Shown piece by piece: positions 12,130 to 21,980 of a stretch of 60,699 bases of DNA. Numbering within the stretch: the first letter of the stretch is position 1; the number at the start of each line of letters is the position of its first letter. The notes under the pieces were generated by a model. The model had not been told where the DNA came from. It searched no databases and was given only the letters and a program-made list of their open reading frames with translations. The stretch is from positions 1-60,699 of the forward strand of contig JADGJC010000203.1 in assembly GCA_027596075.1 (NCBI GenBank), written 5' to 3'. Position numbers and translations under genes: made by a program. This DNA comes from Rhizophlyctis rosea. Lineage: Eukaryota; Chytridiomycota; Chytridiomycetes; Rhizophlyctidales; Rhizophlyctidaceae.

Positions 12130-14590
12130 ATCGAGTTCCAGCGAGCATCCGCCAGGTGAAAGCGTCAAAGATTTTGGTCAGCTCGGTTGCGAGCATGCGC
12201 GATCCAAATTTCAGCAAGCTGTCGTGGTCAACAAAAATTTCGAGTGAGCATCGCAGACCTTGTGCATCAATTTTGTGATCCAAATTTCTTGTTCAAAAAT
12301 TGCGCGAGGTGAAGTCGGCCCAGCTGAAGTTCCTGTTCCAGACCATCCATCATACGCCAATCTGACTCTCGTTTTGAAATTACTTTACTAGATGAAGCCT
12401 CTGGGCTGAATACACAACAACTTGTAGTCGACGGGCTGGTACCCAAGGCATGACAGACCGCAAGTGCGCAACTGGATATTTGATCAGTCGCGCTCGTCTG
12501 GCTGCTGTATATGATGCCTCCACATCTCAAAACTCCTTCGGGAAGACTCACACAGGCAACTGTCGTGAGAATCTATGTGGGATGCCGGTGGAGGACGCGG
12601 AGTGCAACGTTTCAGCCCAATGCAACCCCGAGTCGTCAATCGTGCTGCTTTTTTGCTTGGGAAGGAAATTGGTACTGAATGGTCAAAGCGACTTTTGACG
12701 TACGATAAGCAAACCGCAGTTGATGCCTTCTTCAATCGTTGACATCCAAACCCATGCGCACAGCGGGTGGCATCCATCAAGTCGACTTCGTGCCGCTTGT
12801 TCGATGTAGGGGAAACCTGACAGACAAATCATGAAAGCAACGCAGTCAATGGAACGGGCGGACAGACACAACATTATTCAGTCATGCATCCAAAAGAACT
12901 GAAATGTATGTACGTGGTTGACAAGTATTCGATATTGTTTCATGTCTGGTGAAATGGCTTGATTGACTTCGGTCAAGATTGAGACTGGGTCTTCCAAAAA
13001 TTTTGGTGTGGGACTGGGTCGGACATGCGGGCCAGAAATTTCGATCGGACACGATGCGACACCAGGGTCCAGAATCTTCAAAACCATTCTTCCTCACCAA
13101 CTCGACCCATCCAACTCCTCAACATATAATACTCGCATTCATTTCAGCACAGATTCACCGCACATCAAGAGTCGCTGACCATCGGATTATACAACGGTCC
13201 TCAAATATTTCTTTTGCACACGAGACGAAAACTGATATGCAATTGACGGAAAGATTGAAGTGGTAGCCTTCAGCGAGGTTGAAAGGAAAGATGATAGGGG
13301 ACAGAAAGCAAGGCAGCAGGAACCGTGGGCCAAAAATGGGTCTGAGTTCAATGACAGCGAGCGAGGCGGATACCCAACTGAAGGAAGTGAGCAGAAAGGC
13401 TATCATTTTTTAGAGGTCGGCAGTAAGGTGGACAATACTCAGCACCATGATGCAAAAAATTCGCCATAGGAGCTAACAACGCGCGTCTGGGCCAGGAGTC
13501 CCGGTGGGCCAGCGAGCGACTTTGCGCAGTTTGATTCGACTGTGGTGTCGAGTGTGTCAGAAGCAAGATGGCAAGTGTTTGATCAGGTAGGTGTTGAGCA
13601 AGCGAGTGAGCTCTCAAAAGTGTGTGATCCAAAAAAATTGGAGATGTCAACGAGCGAGATGCCAAACCTTATGTGATCCAAATTTTTGGAGCTGTCAAAA
13701 TCGGTGATGCAGGTCGGGTCAGCGAGCAAGCGTCAATTTGTGTGTGATCCAAAATTTCGAGGTCGCGAAAAACCTGATCCAGGTCAACGAGGTCAAAATG
13801 CTAGCGAGCGAGCTTGGCAAAAATGTGTGATCCAAAAATTGTGGGGTCCGACATCCATGATCCAGGTCGAAGCGAGCTCGCAAAAATGTGGGATCCAAAT
13901 TTTTCGAGCCCCAAAAGCGCTGATGCCAGCGAGTGAGGTGTGAAATTTTCCTGATCCAAGCTGTCAGCCAAGCCCTCTGATTCAGGTTGAGGAGCGAGCT
14001 CGCAGAAATCCTTGATCCGATGTCGGATGCCAGCGAGTGAGGTCTGAAATTCTCCTGATCCGAGCTGGCTAGCCGTGATCGAGGTGAGCGAGTTGTGGAA
14101 ATGCTGTGATCCGGAGCTGGCGAGCACTCACTTCCCAGCGAGGGTCAGAGAATTTTGAGATGCCGAGGTCCAAATCACACTGATCCAGCAAGCGAGCTGC
14201 AAGTTTCCTGTGGTGCGCAAGCTGCCAAATCCTTGATCCCAGCGACCGCGCATCCATTCTGTGGGCTGCCATCCTCAAATTCTGACGGTTTTGACCAAGA
14301 AACGTCAAATGGAACAGAGGGAGTGCGCGTCAACATCCAGGAGTTTCCGCACGATGTTGGAAATTCCTGATCGCGCATTCGTGAGATGCCAGCTCGCCAG
14401 CTGCCTTATCCAAGATCCGCCAAATTCGGAAGCGAGCTCCGTGCTGGCTGCTGTGATTCAAAATTTGTGAGATTGGGATGCCAGCCTGCTGCCAGCTCCT
14501 GCGATCAAGGATTTCGCAACTTGGTCGAGAGTGTGTGTCGAATCGTGTCCACTTGGAGTTTGGATACCACAACTTGAATGCCAGCACATG
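12130..14590. repeat. Degenerate short-repeat field (GATCCAAAATT / CCAGCGAGCGAG motifs)
   Basis: Two blocks, 12130-12310 and about 13480-14590, are built of alternating short motifs: GATCCAAA followed by A/T (for example at 12201, 12277, 13626, 13675, 13746, 13829, 13892) and CAGCGAGCGAGC-like runs (for example 13510, 13803, 13870, 13927, 14030). Spacing is irregular, roughly 30-70 bp. One longer unit is clear: the segment starting at 13922 recurs at 14026 (offset 104 bp) with few changes. No protein is encoded. The 1.2 kb between the blocks shows only traces. The origin is unknown: a decayed satellite or tandem array is the simplest reading. Confidence 0.7.
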
Positions 14591-14689
14591 CACACACAAA
14601 TGCGGACACCCAAAACTAGTTGACAAGCATAATCACTGCCGTCTGCCTATGACATTCTGGCTTTCTTCTTTACTTCTGCGGTTTTTTGA

Positions 14690-14846
14690 GGAGGTGCCGC
14701 GGGCACCTCCCACCACCCCAAAAATTATACGGTCACGACTCTTTGCGCAAGAGTGTGTAGTCGCATCGCCCGACATGTGTGCAAGGTCAGGCAATGCCGA
14801 CTAAGTCCGGTACGCATGAGGACCAGAACTCCCGCCAGGTAAGTAT
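14690..14846 (-). ncRNA. U1: U1 spliceosomal snRNA
   Basis: RNA of the U1 snRNP, which base-pairs with 5' splice sites. Read on the minus strand the RNA begins at 14846 with AUACUUACCUGG, the invariant 5' end complementary to the donor consensus. Stem-loop I closes a 10-nt loop, CCUCAUGCGU, which keeps the UCAUG core of the U1-70K loop. Stem-loop II (GCCUGAC/GUCGGGC closing pairs) presents CUUGCACACAU with the UUGCAC bound by U1A. Stem-loop III has the ACUCUU GCGC AAAGAGU hairpin. An Sm site, AUAAUUUUUGG, precedes a 3' hairpin with a perfect 9-bp stem (GGAGGUGCC/GGCACCUCC, 14690-14710). The order and the length of about 157 nt match U1. The exact 3' end may lie a few bases lower. Confidence 0.93.
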
Positions 14847-14948
14847 ATATAGTGTGTTTGGTATACTACGCGCACTGAAGGCGCGAGCGGCGCCCGAAAG
14901 CTGCCACTGGATGATGGTGAGCAAGACGGGAAGCGGTTGGGGCGTCCT

Positions 14949-14956
14949 TTTATAAA
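14949..14956 (-). promoter_or_regulatory. Candidate TATA element upstream of U1
   Basis: TTTATAAA lies about 100 bases upstream of the U1 5' end. That is further than a usual TATA distance and the motif is palindromic, so it could serve a plus-strand transcript instead. Confidence 0.25.
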
Positions 14957-14988
14957 GTTCCGGGGGTGCTACGAAGATGGTGGTCGGC

Positions 14989-15048
14989 TGCGCAGTCAGG
15001 TTCAGACTGCGCATTTTTTGATATTGTGCTGCGCACAGAGAGCGCAGC
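14989..15048 (+). other. Two perfect hairpins flanking a T6 tract
   Basis: Hairpin 1 (14989-15013) has a 9-bp stem TGCGCAGTC/GACTGCGCA with loop AGGTTCA. It is followed at once by TTTTTTG, then hairpin 2 (15028-15048) with stem GCTGCGC/GCGCAGC and loop ACAGAGA. The pattern resembles the 3' domain of an Sm-class small RNA (hairpin, U-rich Sm-like site, hairpin) or a Pol III stop. It sits about 145 bp upstream of the U1 gene. No known snRNA (U2, U4, U5, U6) can be read in the flanking DNA. Confidence 0.5.
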
Positions 15049-15480
15049 AATTTGGTTGTATCACCTTCCCGTCAGCATCACCAGCCAGTTGTTGGGCATT
15101 GCAAGTAGTGGCCACTAACCATGTCCAAGCAGGGAAGATGAGGTGTATGGTGCGTTGCACTTAATACGAATCGCATCCGATATGATTCATCCAATAATTG
15201 AACGCTTTCAAATGGTACTAATGGTTGATGTGGTTTTTTTGGGGTTGGCGGGGAAGTCTTGCGTGCACATAGGACCCTGATACGTGAGTCCAGGTCTCTC
15301 TGAGTCTCTGGCTACCCTGGCCGGGCCTTGAGCCGCCTGAAATGACAGCTCCGTGCCTGCTCGCTGCCATCTTCCACCTTCGGTCCACCAGATTTGACAC
15401 AAACCATTGCACAGAACAAAGCTGCCCCATATCAAACCCTTAAATAAACCGTGGCATCTACCGCATCGTTTCAGTCCGCC

Positions 15481-16791
15481 ATGACTCGCATAGTCGTCAA
15501 GACAGGAAAAAACACCACTTCGCGTCAATGGCCAATTCCACGCCCTCTCGAGCCCTTCCCCGCAGAATTTCCGCTCGAGCTTGTCCGACTAATTGCTAGA
15601 CTATCGGGAGAAGTGACCTGCCGATTCTTACGCAGCATGGACAAAGCCAGTCGGAATTCCATCACCAAGAGCGACCTCGCTTGGGCCGAAGCAGGGAGTT
15701 GGTACACCCGGCATGGGCCCAAGCACTGCTGGGAGCGTGCCGAAAAGCGGTGTTTGGAGGGGCACCAGGCCGAACATATCCGGATTCTCGAAGCAATTGT
15801 GTCGGAAGTAGAGAAGGACACTTTGGAAAGGACGCTCAACACCGCCGTCGTCAGAAACAACGTGGGGCTGGCTACAGTCGTGGCTGGAGGGAAGGTGGAC
15901 ATTGACTTGGAGGGACCGCTCGTGACGGCAGTGAAGAAGCGCCGTGCTGAACTGGTGAACCTAATCCCTACCGCCCGACCAACCGTGCACGCTTTGAATT
16001 CAGCGTTCATCACCGGCTCAATGTACGGCTGCACAGAATGCGTCAAAGCACTCCTGGCGTCGCACCCCTGAACTCAAAACATCAAAAACGGAGCCCTCGT
16101 CCTCGCTGCCAGTCACGGACATCCAAATGTGGTGCACCTCTTGCTGGGAGCAAATGCGGACGTAACATACAACGACAACGAGGCACTACGTAAAGCGGTC
16201 AGTGAGGGCAAGTCAGGCGGAACCGTGAAAGCATTGCTGGACGCGGGAGCTGACGCGCGATGGTCCAATGACGAACTCCTCTGCATTGCAGCCGAGAACA
16301 ATAGCGTTAAAATGGCCAAGCTTCTCATGGAGGCGGGAGCAAGGGTGGAAGAAGATCAACACAATGCACTGTGCATGGCAACACTGGACGGCAACACCAC
16401 CTTCGTGAACACACTCCTCAAATACAACCCACCAATCAAAGCCCGCAACGCCGCGCTCGTCATTGCCGCAACCGAAGGTTACCTTACCATAGTGAAAGCC
16501 CTGTCGAAAGTCGCGGACGTCCACTACCACAATGATGAGGCTTTGGTGGAAGCTGCTTCGCATGGGCATCTCGAATGTACGAAGGTGCTTCTTTGGGCGG
16601 GGGTGGAGGAGTATAGGGCTTCGTTGGTGGGGAAAAGCGTTCCGAGTGGAGTGAGCGGCCATGTGTCGGCGGCGATGTGGTTGGCGAAGGAGGGTGGGCA
16701 TGAGGAGGTTGTGAGGTTTTTGTTGGGGTTCTTTGCGAAGAATGGGGTTAGTTACAAGCGTGTGGAGGAGTATAAGGAGTTTTACGAGTAG
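15481..16791 (+). pseudogene. Ankyrin-repeat protein with F-box-like N-terminus, one in-frame TGA
   Basis: Reading from ATG 15481 to TAG 16789-16791 gives 436 codons in one frame, interrupted only by TGA at 16069-16071 (codon 197). The N-terminus (FPLELVRLIARLSGEV...RFLRSMDKASR) looks like a degenerate F-box. The rest is a run of about eight ankyrin-type helices, such as GALVLAASHGHPNVVHLLLG, NDELLCIAAENNSVKMAKLL and DEALVEAASHGHLECTKVLL. The frame and the repeat pattern continue unbroken across the stop, so a single substitution, not an indel, caused it. No consensus intron removes it. Possible explanations are a recent nonsense allele, a base-calling error, or expression of the first 196 residues only. 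If intact, it would be a protein-interaction scaffold, perhaps an SCF substrate adaptor. The last 70 codons shift to T-rich wobble positions. Confidence 0.75.
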
Positions 16792-17809
16792 TTGGGTTGG
16801 TCAGTAGTTGGAGATAGCAGAAGCAGGCAGTTTGTGTGGTTTCGAATACAACGGCGTACATCGAAGTTTGGCGGAAGCAGCATTCAAGATGCTGTTGAAA
16901 GAATATGGTTGTCGAAGTTGATCAGACAAATGTCTAGAACCTTCAAAGTCCCTGATATGCTCCCGATGCTGTTTGGGAATCCTGCAAAGGCGGTATGCGC
17001 TGATGTTCCAAAAATCCCATGGACTTTTTTCGCGGGTTTCTTCGGCTGCAAGGCCCTAAACATCCGCTGATACGCTGGTCGAATGGGCGATCTGCTGTCG
17101 TCCTTTCAATCTCGAGTTTGTGATATGTGCATTCGTCTCGTGAGTGATACGCGTTGTCCGTCGCGTTGTAGTGAGATTTTTGACTTCCTGAGAAAGTTTT
17201 CCTTTCGACGCTTCGGTAAAAAATTGTACAGCACAAACCCGTCATGACACCTGCCGACATCTAAACTCTGATTGAACGGTATGCTGTGTAAGGTCCTCAA
17301 GCTGGGCAGACTCGTCATTGATGATGGAAATGTCAAAAAAAAAAAAGGTCGGAGGCAGACACAAAGATCAAACTGATGGCGACCCTAGGGTAGTCGGTGC
17401 CCAGCATGGAGGTGTTGTTTACATCATACCAACTACCACATTCATCGCACATGCAAACATTGCAACTGTCATTAGCAGATGATGCGAAACCAGGTTTTGC
17501 AAAATTGGTGAGTCGGGTTTGCAACTTTCAGATCCTTCATCTATGAGGCCAATCAAAATACCAAACACAACACACTTCCACTATAATGTAGCCGCCTACC
17601 GTTGCGCTCCTCAACCACTCTGATACAAAGCAACAAGACACATCCCACGGCTTTTTTAAATAGTTTCTGGTGGTTCACTGGGACTTATCTCGTTGCAATA
17701 GGTACCTCTAAAAATTTTTAGTATGCCTCTCTTTAAATAAGGGAAGTAAGTGCAGGTTCCTGCATTTGCGTATCTTGATGAGTGCAAAATTTCACAGAAT
17801 TCCTATCAA
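16792..17809. other. Intergenic, no gene seen
   Basis: About 1 kb between the ankyrin gene and tRNA-Gly. I see no conserved coding frame. A 14-base A run lies at about 17334-17347. Nothing else is supported. Confidence 0.5.
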
Positions 17810-17897
17810 GCATGGTTGGTCCAGTGGTAGAATTGCCGCCTGCCAATTGCTCAATAGCAGTCCGCGGCAGACCCGGGTTCGATTCCCGGACCATGCA
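17810..17897 (+). tRNA. tRNA-Gly (anticodon GCC) with a 17-nt intron
   Basis: Cloverleaf: acceptor GCATGGT/ACCATGC with discriminator A, D-loop AGTGGTAG, anticodon stem GCCGC/GCGGC, loop CTGCCA-C with anticodon GCC, T-stem CCGGG/CCCGG with loop TTCGATT. The anticodon loop is interrupted one base 3' of the anticodon by a 17-nt intron at 17846-17862 (ATTGCTCAATAGCAGTC), the canonical tRNA intron position. The mature RNA is 71 nt. The D-stem has one C-A mismatch. Short T runs at 17921-17924 and 17933-17937 can end Pol III transcription. Confidence 0.93.
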
Positions 17898-18093
17898 CTT
17901 GCCATGGAGTGAAGGCCTTGTTTTGTTGCGTCTTTTTAAAGTTTGCTTTTGCGTCAACGTCTCCTTGTTTGCTCTTTTTCCTCTGAAGCTTTCCCCTCAA
18001 CTCCCTATCTTTCTTGATGTGGTGACCAAGTGGGATTTTTCACGTACGAACGATTTCCGAACTGCAATACATGCACTCATGGCGAGCAGACAG

Positions 18094-18153
18094 CAGGTTG
18101 GCCCGCAAATATCAGCATGTCAAGTATGCCAAGGTTCGATTCCCGGGTCATGC
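18094..18153 (+). pseudogene. Decayed tRNA-Gly copy (3' half)
   Basis: The stretch AGGTTCGATTCCCGGGTCAT followed by GCACTTG repeats the T-arm, 3' acceptor strand and first flanking bases of the intact tRNA-Gly 0.2 kb upstream. Before it, GGTTGGCCCGC is a trace of the 5' half. The acceptor, D and anticodon stems no longer pair. It is a relic of a local duplication or of tRNA-derived repeat activity. Confidence 0.6.
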
Positions 18154-20290
18154 ACTTGGTACTCCTTGAATTCGTTTCTGATCCATTTCGCCATCGATTT
18201 TCATGAACTTCTTATCCTTGCGCACCAGGTCCCGCAATTGTTGCTGCTCATTCCCATGTTGATCTCTACTTACGAACCATTCCGGGATAACTATTTGCGA
18301 ATACACTCCTGGCCGAACGACACCGGATGTAAGGATGTTTCGTTACCCAAATGCTAGGACAGTGCCAAACTCGACTTACTGGGGACACTTTCCCATTCCT
18401 CAAAAATACCCACACGCCAAATGCCGTTCAAACTTTTGGTTTGGCTGCACAGACGCGTTCGCTGCACCTCGTTACAAGGGTCCTTGACAGGCAGTGGCCG
18501 AATGCCCACCAGTTTGGCTGCTGGCGTGCGTCGATTCAATTTACTATCAGCGCATGCAACTGAAGTCATACAATATGCATCATATTTTTTTGTTTGCTCT
18601 GGCCTATCGAATATGTGTTCGACCAAAAAAAGATTCGCACATGGATCTACGGCTAGTCTCGATGACTGGGATGCAGTTTCTTGAGCCCCCTGAACTTGTG
18701 AACTCTGTATATGATCAAATAGTCGCGAAATTATCACAGAAATTGCAAGGTATTGTGTTCAATAAAGAATGTTTTGTCTGCTTTAGCTTGCTTTGCCAGA
18801 TGAACAACAGTAACAACACCAACAGCCTGTGATGGCCGAGCACCGCATGGTTCCCTTTGCAATCCCCCTCTTTTCGCCCAACTTTTTCTTTTTGATATTC
18901 AACTTGAGTACGGTGGTCCGTTGGTTGCCACTATGGATGCAAAGCCAAAACAGATATCTCGCATAATGCTTTGAAGCGTGATTCCTTGCCGAAAGTACGC
19001 AATCATGTTGTGCAGAGTGCAGGATTGTAAACCAGCATGAGGCACGCGTTGTAGTCGAAAAATGATGTTTCACACCCCAACGTACGATGCACCGTGGTGG
19101 GGAGAACCTCCTGATGGGTTTCATCAAGTAAAATTGTCTTCAATGCTTTCAGCCTTTTCATTTATGGATGAAGGTATCGAATACCTCTGTAAAGGTGCGT
19201 AAAGGTCTCCGACTTCTTCGTTATAGGTCTCCACATGGGTCTGCACAATGGAAAAAGAAGTCGAAGCCGTGAATTACGCGTGTGACCGAGGGTTGAACTT
19301 TACTTGTGCTCTTGTGGTCCTTGGAGGTGAGACCACCTAACATTCATACCTGGTGAATCGGGAGAGATTGACATACGGAATATGCAAAAATTGGGGAATA
19401 CTGCTTTTGCATAACAACCATCATGCACGATCATGCGGTCAAATGGTACGTAAGGCAGATGCCCTTCAGCAATGCAACTGCCGCAGGGGTCGTATATTAA
19501 AACTTGTTAGAGGAAGTCCTTTATGCTACCCAAGAAGTAGCCATCTGGTACGAGGCCGTGCATGCAAAACTTCACGATCCAAAAATGAAAATGAATACGG
19601 AAGGCCAATAACCCCTTGACGGATGGCTCGCCAAACGATGAATGGCCGTACTAATGAGCCCCAATCGAGGAGGCGCTCAGCTTACAGGACCATTCAATCA
19701 AATTGAAACTCAGCAATCTCGCTTTGCGGGACTTTGTGAAAACACATCGGCGAAGACAACACTCGGTTCGTCAAGTCCAATTCGTATGCAAGTCGAGCTT
19801 CGCAATTGGCTTGCAACTTCTGCAATGTCTAGCAGTCAAAATAGGACGCTTCCTGCCAATAGCCTTGTTGAGGGCGGCATCGAAGGATTGACCTTTACGC
19901 TTCCCGACAAGGCTCACGCATTCCAACTACATTCGTTGTGCTTATCAAACTTACATTGTAATAACGTAGTATTCTTCATCGTAGCAACTTTATATTGTCT
20001 GAATGGTTCACAAGTTGCGAAAGGTGCCGACCCGTGAATTGAATGAGGGGAGAAAAAGGGATATTTTTTTGGCATTTTCGAGTTGTTACATTCATTAGTC
20101 GATTACTGCGCAGTGTGGAATATGCACTGGTCTCTGGAATTCATGGGAGTTCAAGAGCACAGGATGCCATGTATTGCAGCTCCAAAGAGCCGAGCTTTCA
20201 AGATTTTCTTTCATTCAACAGAATTTGATCAACAAAGACTGGAAGACAATGTACATATCACCCTCGAATCGATCCCTCTGGTCTCTTCAT
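18154..20290. other. Intergenic with one dispersed-repeat copy
   Basis: No gene recognised. The segment about 18420-18700 is a diverged copy of about 22560-22800 (shared core GGGTCCTTGAC, then AGTGGCC, CCACCAGT and GGCGTGC in the same order). An open frame at 19642-20037 (+) has no recognisable domain and is not called. Confidence 0.4.
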
Positions 20291-21891
20291 CTACCAGAAC
20301 CCCAACCCCCTCTTCTTACGTGCAGCAACCGTAACATTAGCGGGAGGACTGGTCTTCGTCGTAGTCGCCGTACCCTGAAGACACTGCGCATAGTACGGAT
20401 TCAACGTAGAACACGCATCGCCATTCCCGCATTGCGTTGGGCCAGTGTACCCGTTCCCTCCACACTGCCCGTACCGCGTTTGTGTCTTTGTCGGCGTCGT
20501 CGTTGTGGTGGTGGTAGTGGTGCTTGTTGTGGTGGACATGATTGAGGGTGTAGTGGACGTGAAAGGGTAATTGGGACAGTCCGTAGGTCTAACGCAATCG
20601 CCATTGGCATTTTGGTCCAAATGAATGAATCCATAAGCGCAAACGCAGTACTTGTAGGGTTGAGATCCGTCGCATGAGCCGCCTAAATCAGGAGCGTTGG
20701 GGTTGTTGCAATTTTTGTAGGCTGTTGGGGGGCATGGCCAGGGCACTTTGTTTGCGGGACATTGAGTCGGGGTGGAGCTTGCAGTGGTTGTTGTTGTTGT
20801 TGTGGTGGTAGTAGTGGTGGCAGTGGTGGTGGTACTGAACGGATTGTTTGGACAAGTCTCAGGCTTGATGCATCCGCCTCCATAATTAGACGAGAATACA
20901 TATCCGGAAGCACAAACACAATACCGGGGCGTTTCCGTCGAGTTGCAAGGTCTCTCATAAGGGGGATTGAGCATGTCGCAGGTTTTGACCTCGCCATAAC
21001 GTGCTGGACATGCGGAGAGTACTTGGTTTGATGGACAGGTAAAGGGGTAATTTGGACATTCTTCTATTTTCACGCACTGGGTGCGAGAGTTATCGAGATA
21101 TATGTACCCGGGAGCACACGAACAGTATGTCAATCCTTGTGGACAGGCGCCGCCACTTGCGAGGAGCGGGGGCGAAGTACCTGGGTTTGTACAGCTGCGG
21201 GTATCAGAACAAGCGCTCGGCACTTGGTTTGCGAAGCAGCTGGGGGTAGGAGACGTCTTGCTGGTTAAGCTCGTGGTGGTCGTGATAATAGTGGAGGACG
21301 GTGTAGTGGTGGTGGAGGAACGTATGGGACAGTTGGCGGGAAGGACGCATTGAGTGTAGCTTGAGTCTAAATATACCATGTTTGGAGCGCAGAAGCAACC
21401 GGAACGTCCATTGGTACACCCTCCGCTAGTTGGAGGGTACGTGTTGGTGGGTGCTGGGGCATCCTTGGTGTCGCATGTGAGTGGCGGGTAGGCAGAGCAG
21501 GAGTAATACCACAATCCACTGGGACATGATGGTGCGTTCGGGTCTTGGTACTCTGACAGAGGGGATGGAGACGAAGACGGGGAGGGAGATGGGCTTGCTT
21601 TTGTGGTGGTGGTGGTAGCGGTTACACTCGAGCTAGGTGCTGGACCGCGGAGACATTGAGCGTAGTATGGGTTCGTGGTGGAGCAATAGGCACCAGAGAC
21701 ACAAAAAGTAGGACCCGTCCAACCAATGCCGCCGCATTGACCATATAATGGTGCACCTTCAGAGAATGGATGGTCAAACATTCTTTCAGCTGTTTGGGAT
21801 TGCCATTGCAGACCACACCTTCATTCGCCTGGGCTACGGTCACGCAAAGCCCTAAGAGTGCAACAACGGAAGTCGCTGTAGATGCAAACAT
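20291..21891 (-). CDS. Secreted CBM1 - (TIL-like)x4 - CBM1 protein
   Basis: Two exons, 21819-21891 and 20291-21756, giving 512 residues. Exon 1 encodes a signal peptide ([22 protein letters not shown]). A CBM1 (about residues 28-60, [12 protein letters not shown]...NPYYAQC) is followed by Ser/Pro and Thr linkers, then four cysteine modules at about 102-167, 198-258, 265-327 and 357-418, then a second CBM1 at about 452-484. Each module has roughly eight Cys, opens with C-P/F-x-N/G and closes with a pattern like [12 protein letters not shown]...CVRPTDCP, as in TIL (trypsin-inhibitor-like) domains, which usually carry ten Cys. There is no catalytic domain. By architecture the protein binds cellulose and displays TIL-like modules, possibly to inhibit proteases or to scaffold. 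That role is inference. The C-terminus is basic ([10 protein letters not shown]). Confidence 0.88.
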
Positions 21892-21973
21892 CTTAGCTAC
21901 AATCGAACTTGGGAAGATTGATGCTGTCGGAGATGTGACCTCAGGCTCTGGGTGCCATGGAAGACGTCCAACA

Positions 21974-21980
21974 CTTTATA
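21974..21980 (-). promoter_or_regulatory. TATA box of the CBM1-TIL-CBM1 gene
   Basis: TATAAAG on the minus strand about 85 bases upstream of the ATG at 21891, inside a block of upstream DNA shared with the double-CBM1 gene. Confidence 0.5.

Noticed and set aside
14941..14962. U5-loop-like CCTTTTAT sequence
   Set aside because: The invariant GCCUUUUAC loop is not present and the flanking stem does not form.
14989..15019. Hairpin plus T6 read as a bacterial-type terminator
   Set aside because: The window is eukaryotic nuclear DNA with spliceosomal introns and a U1 gene; no bacterial operon is near.
17782..18357. Plus-strand frame of 191 codons
   Set aside because: It runs through tRNA-Gly and its decayed copy and has no domain.
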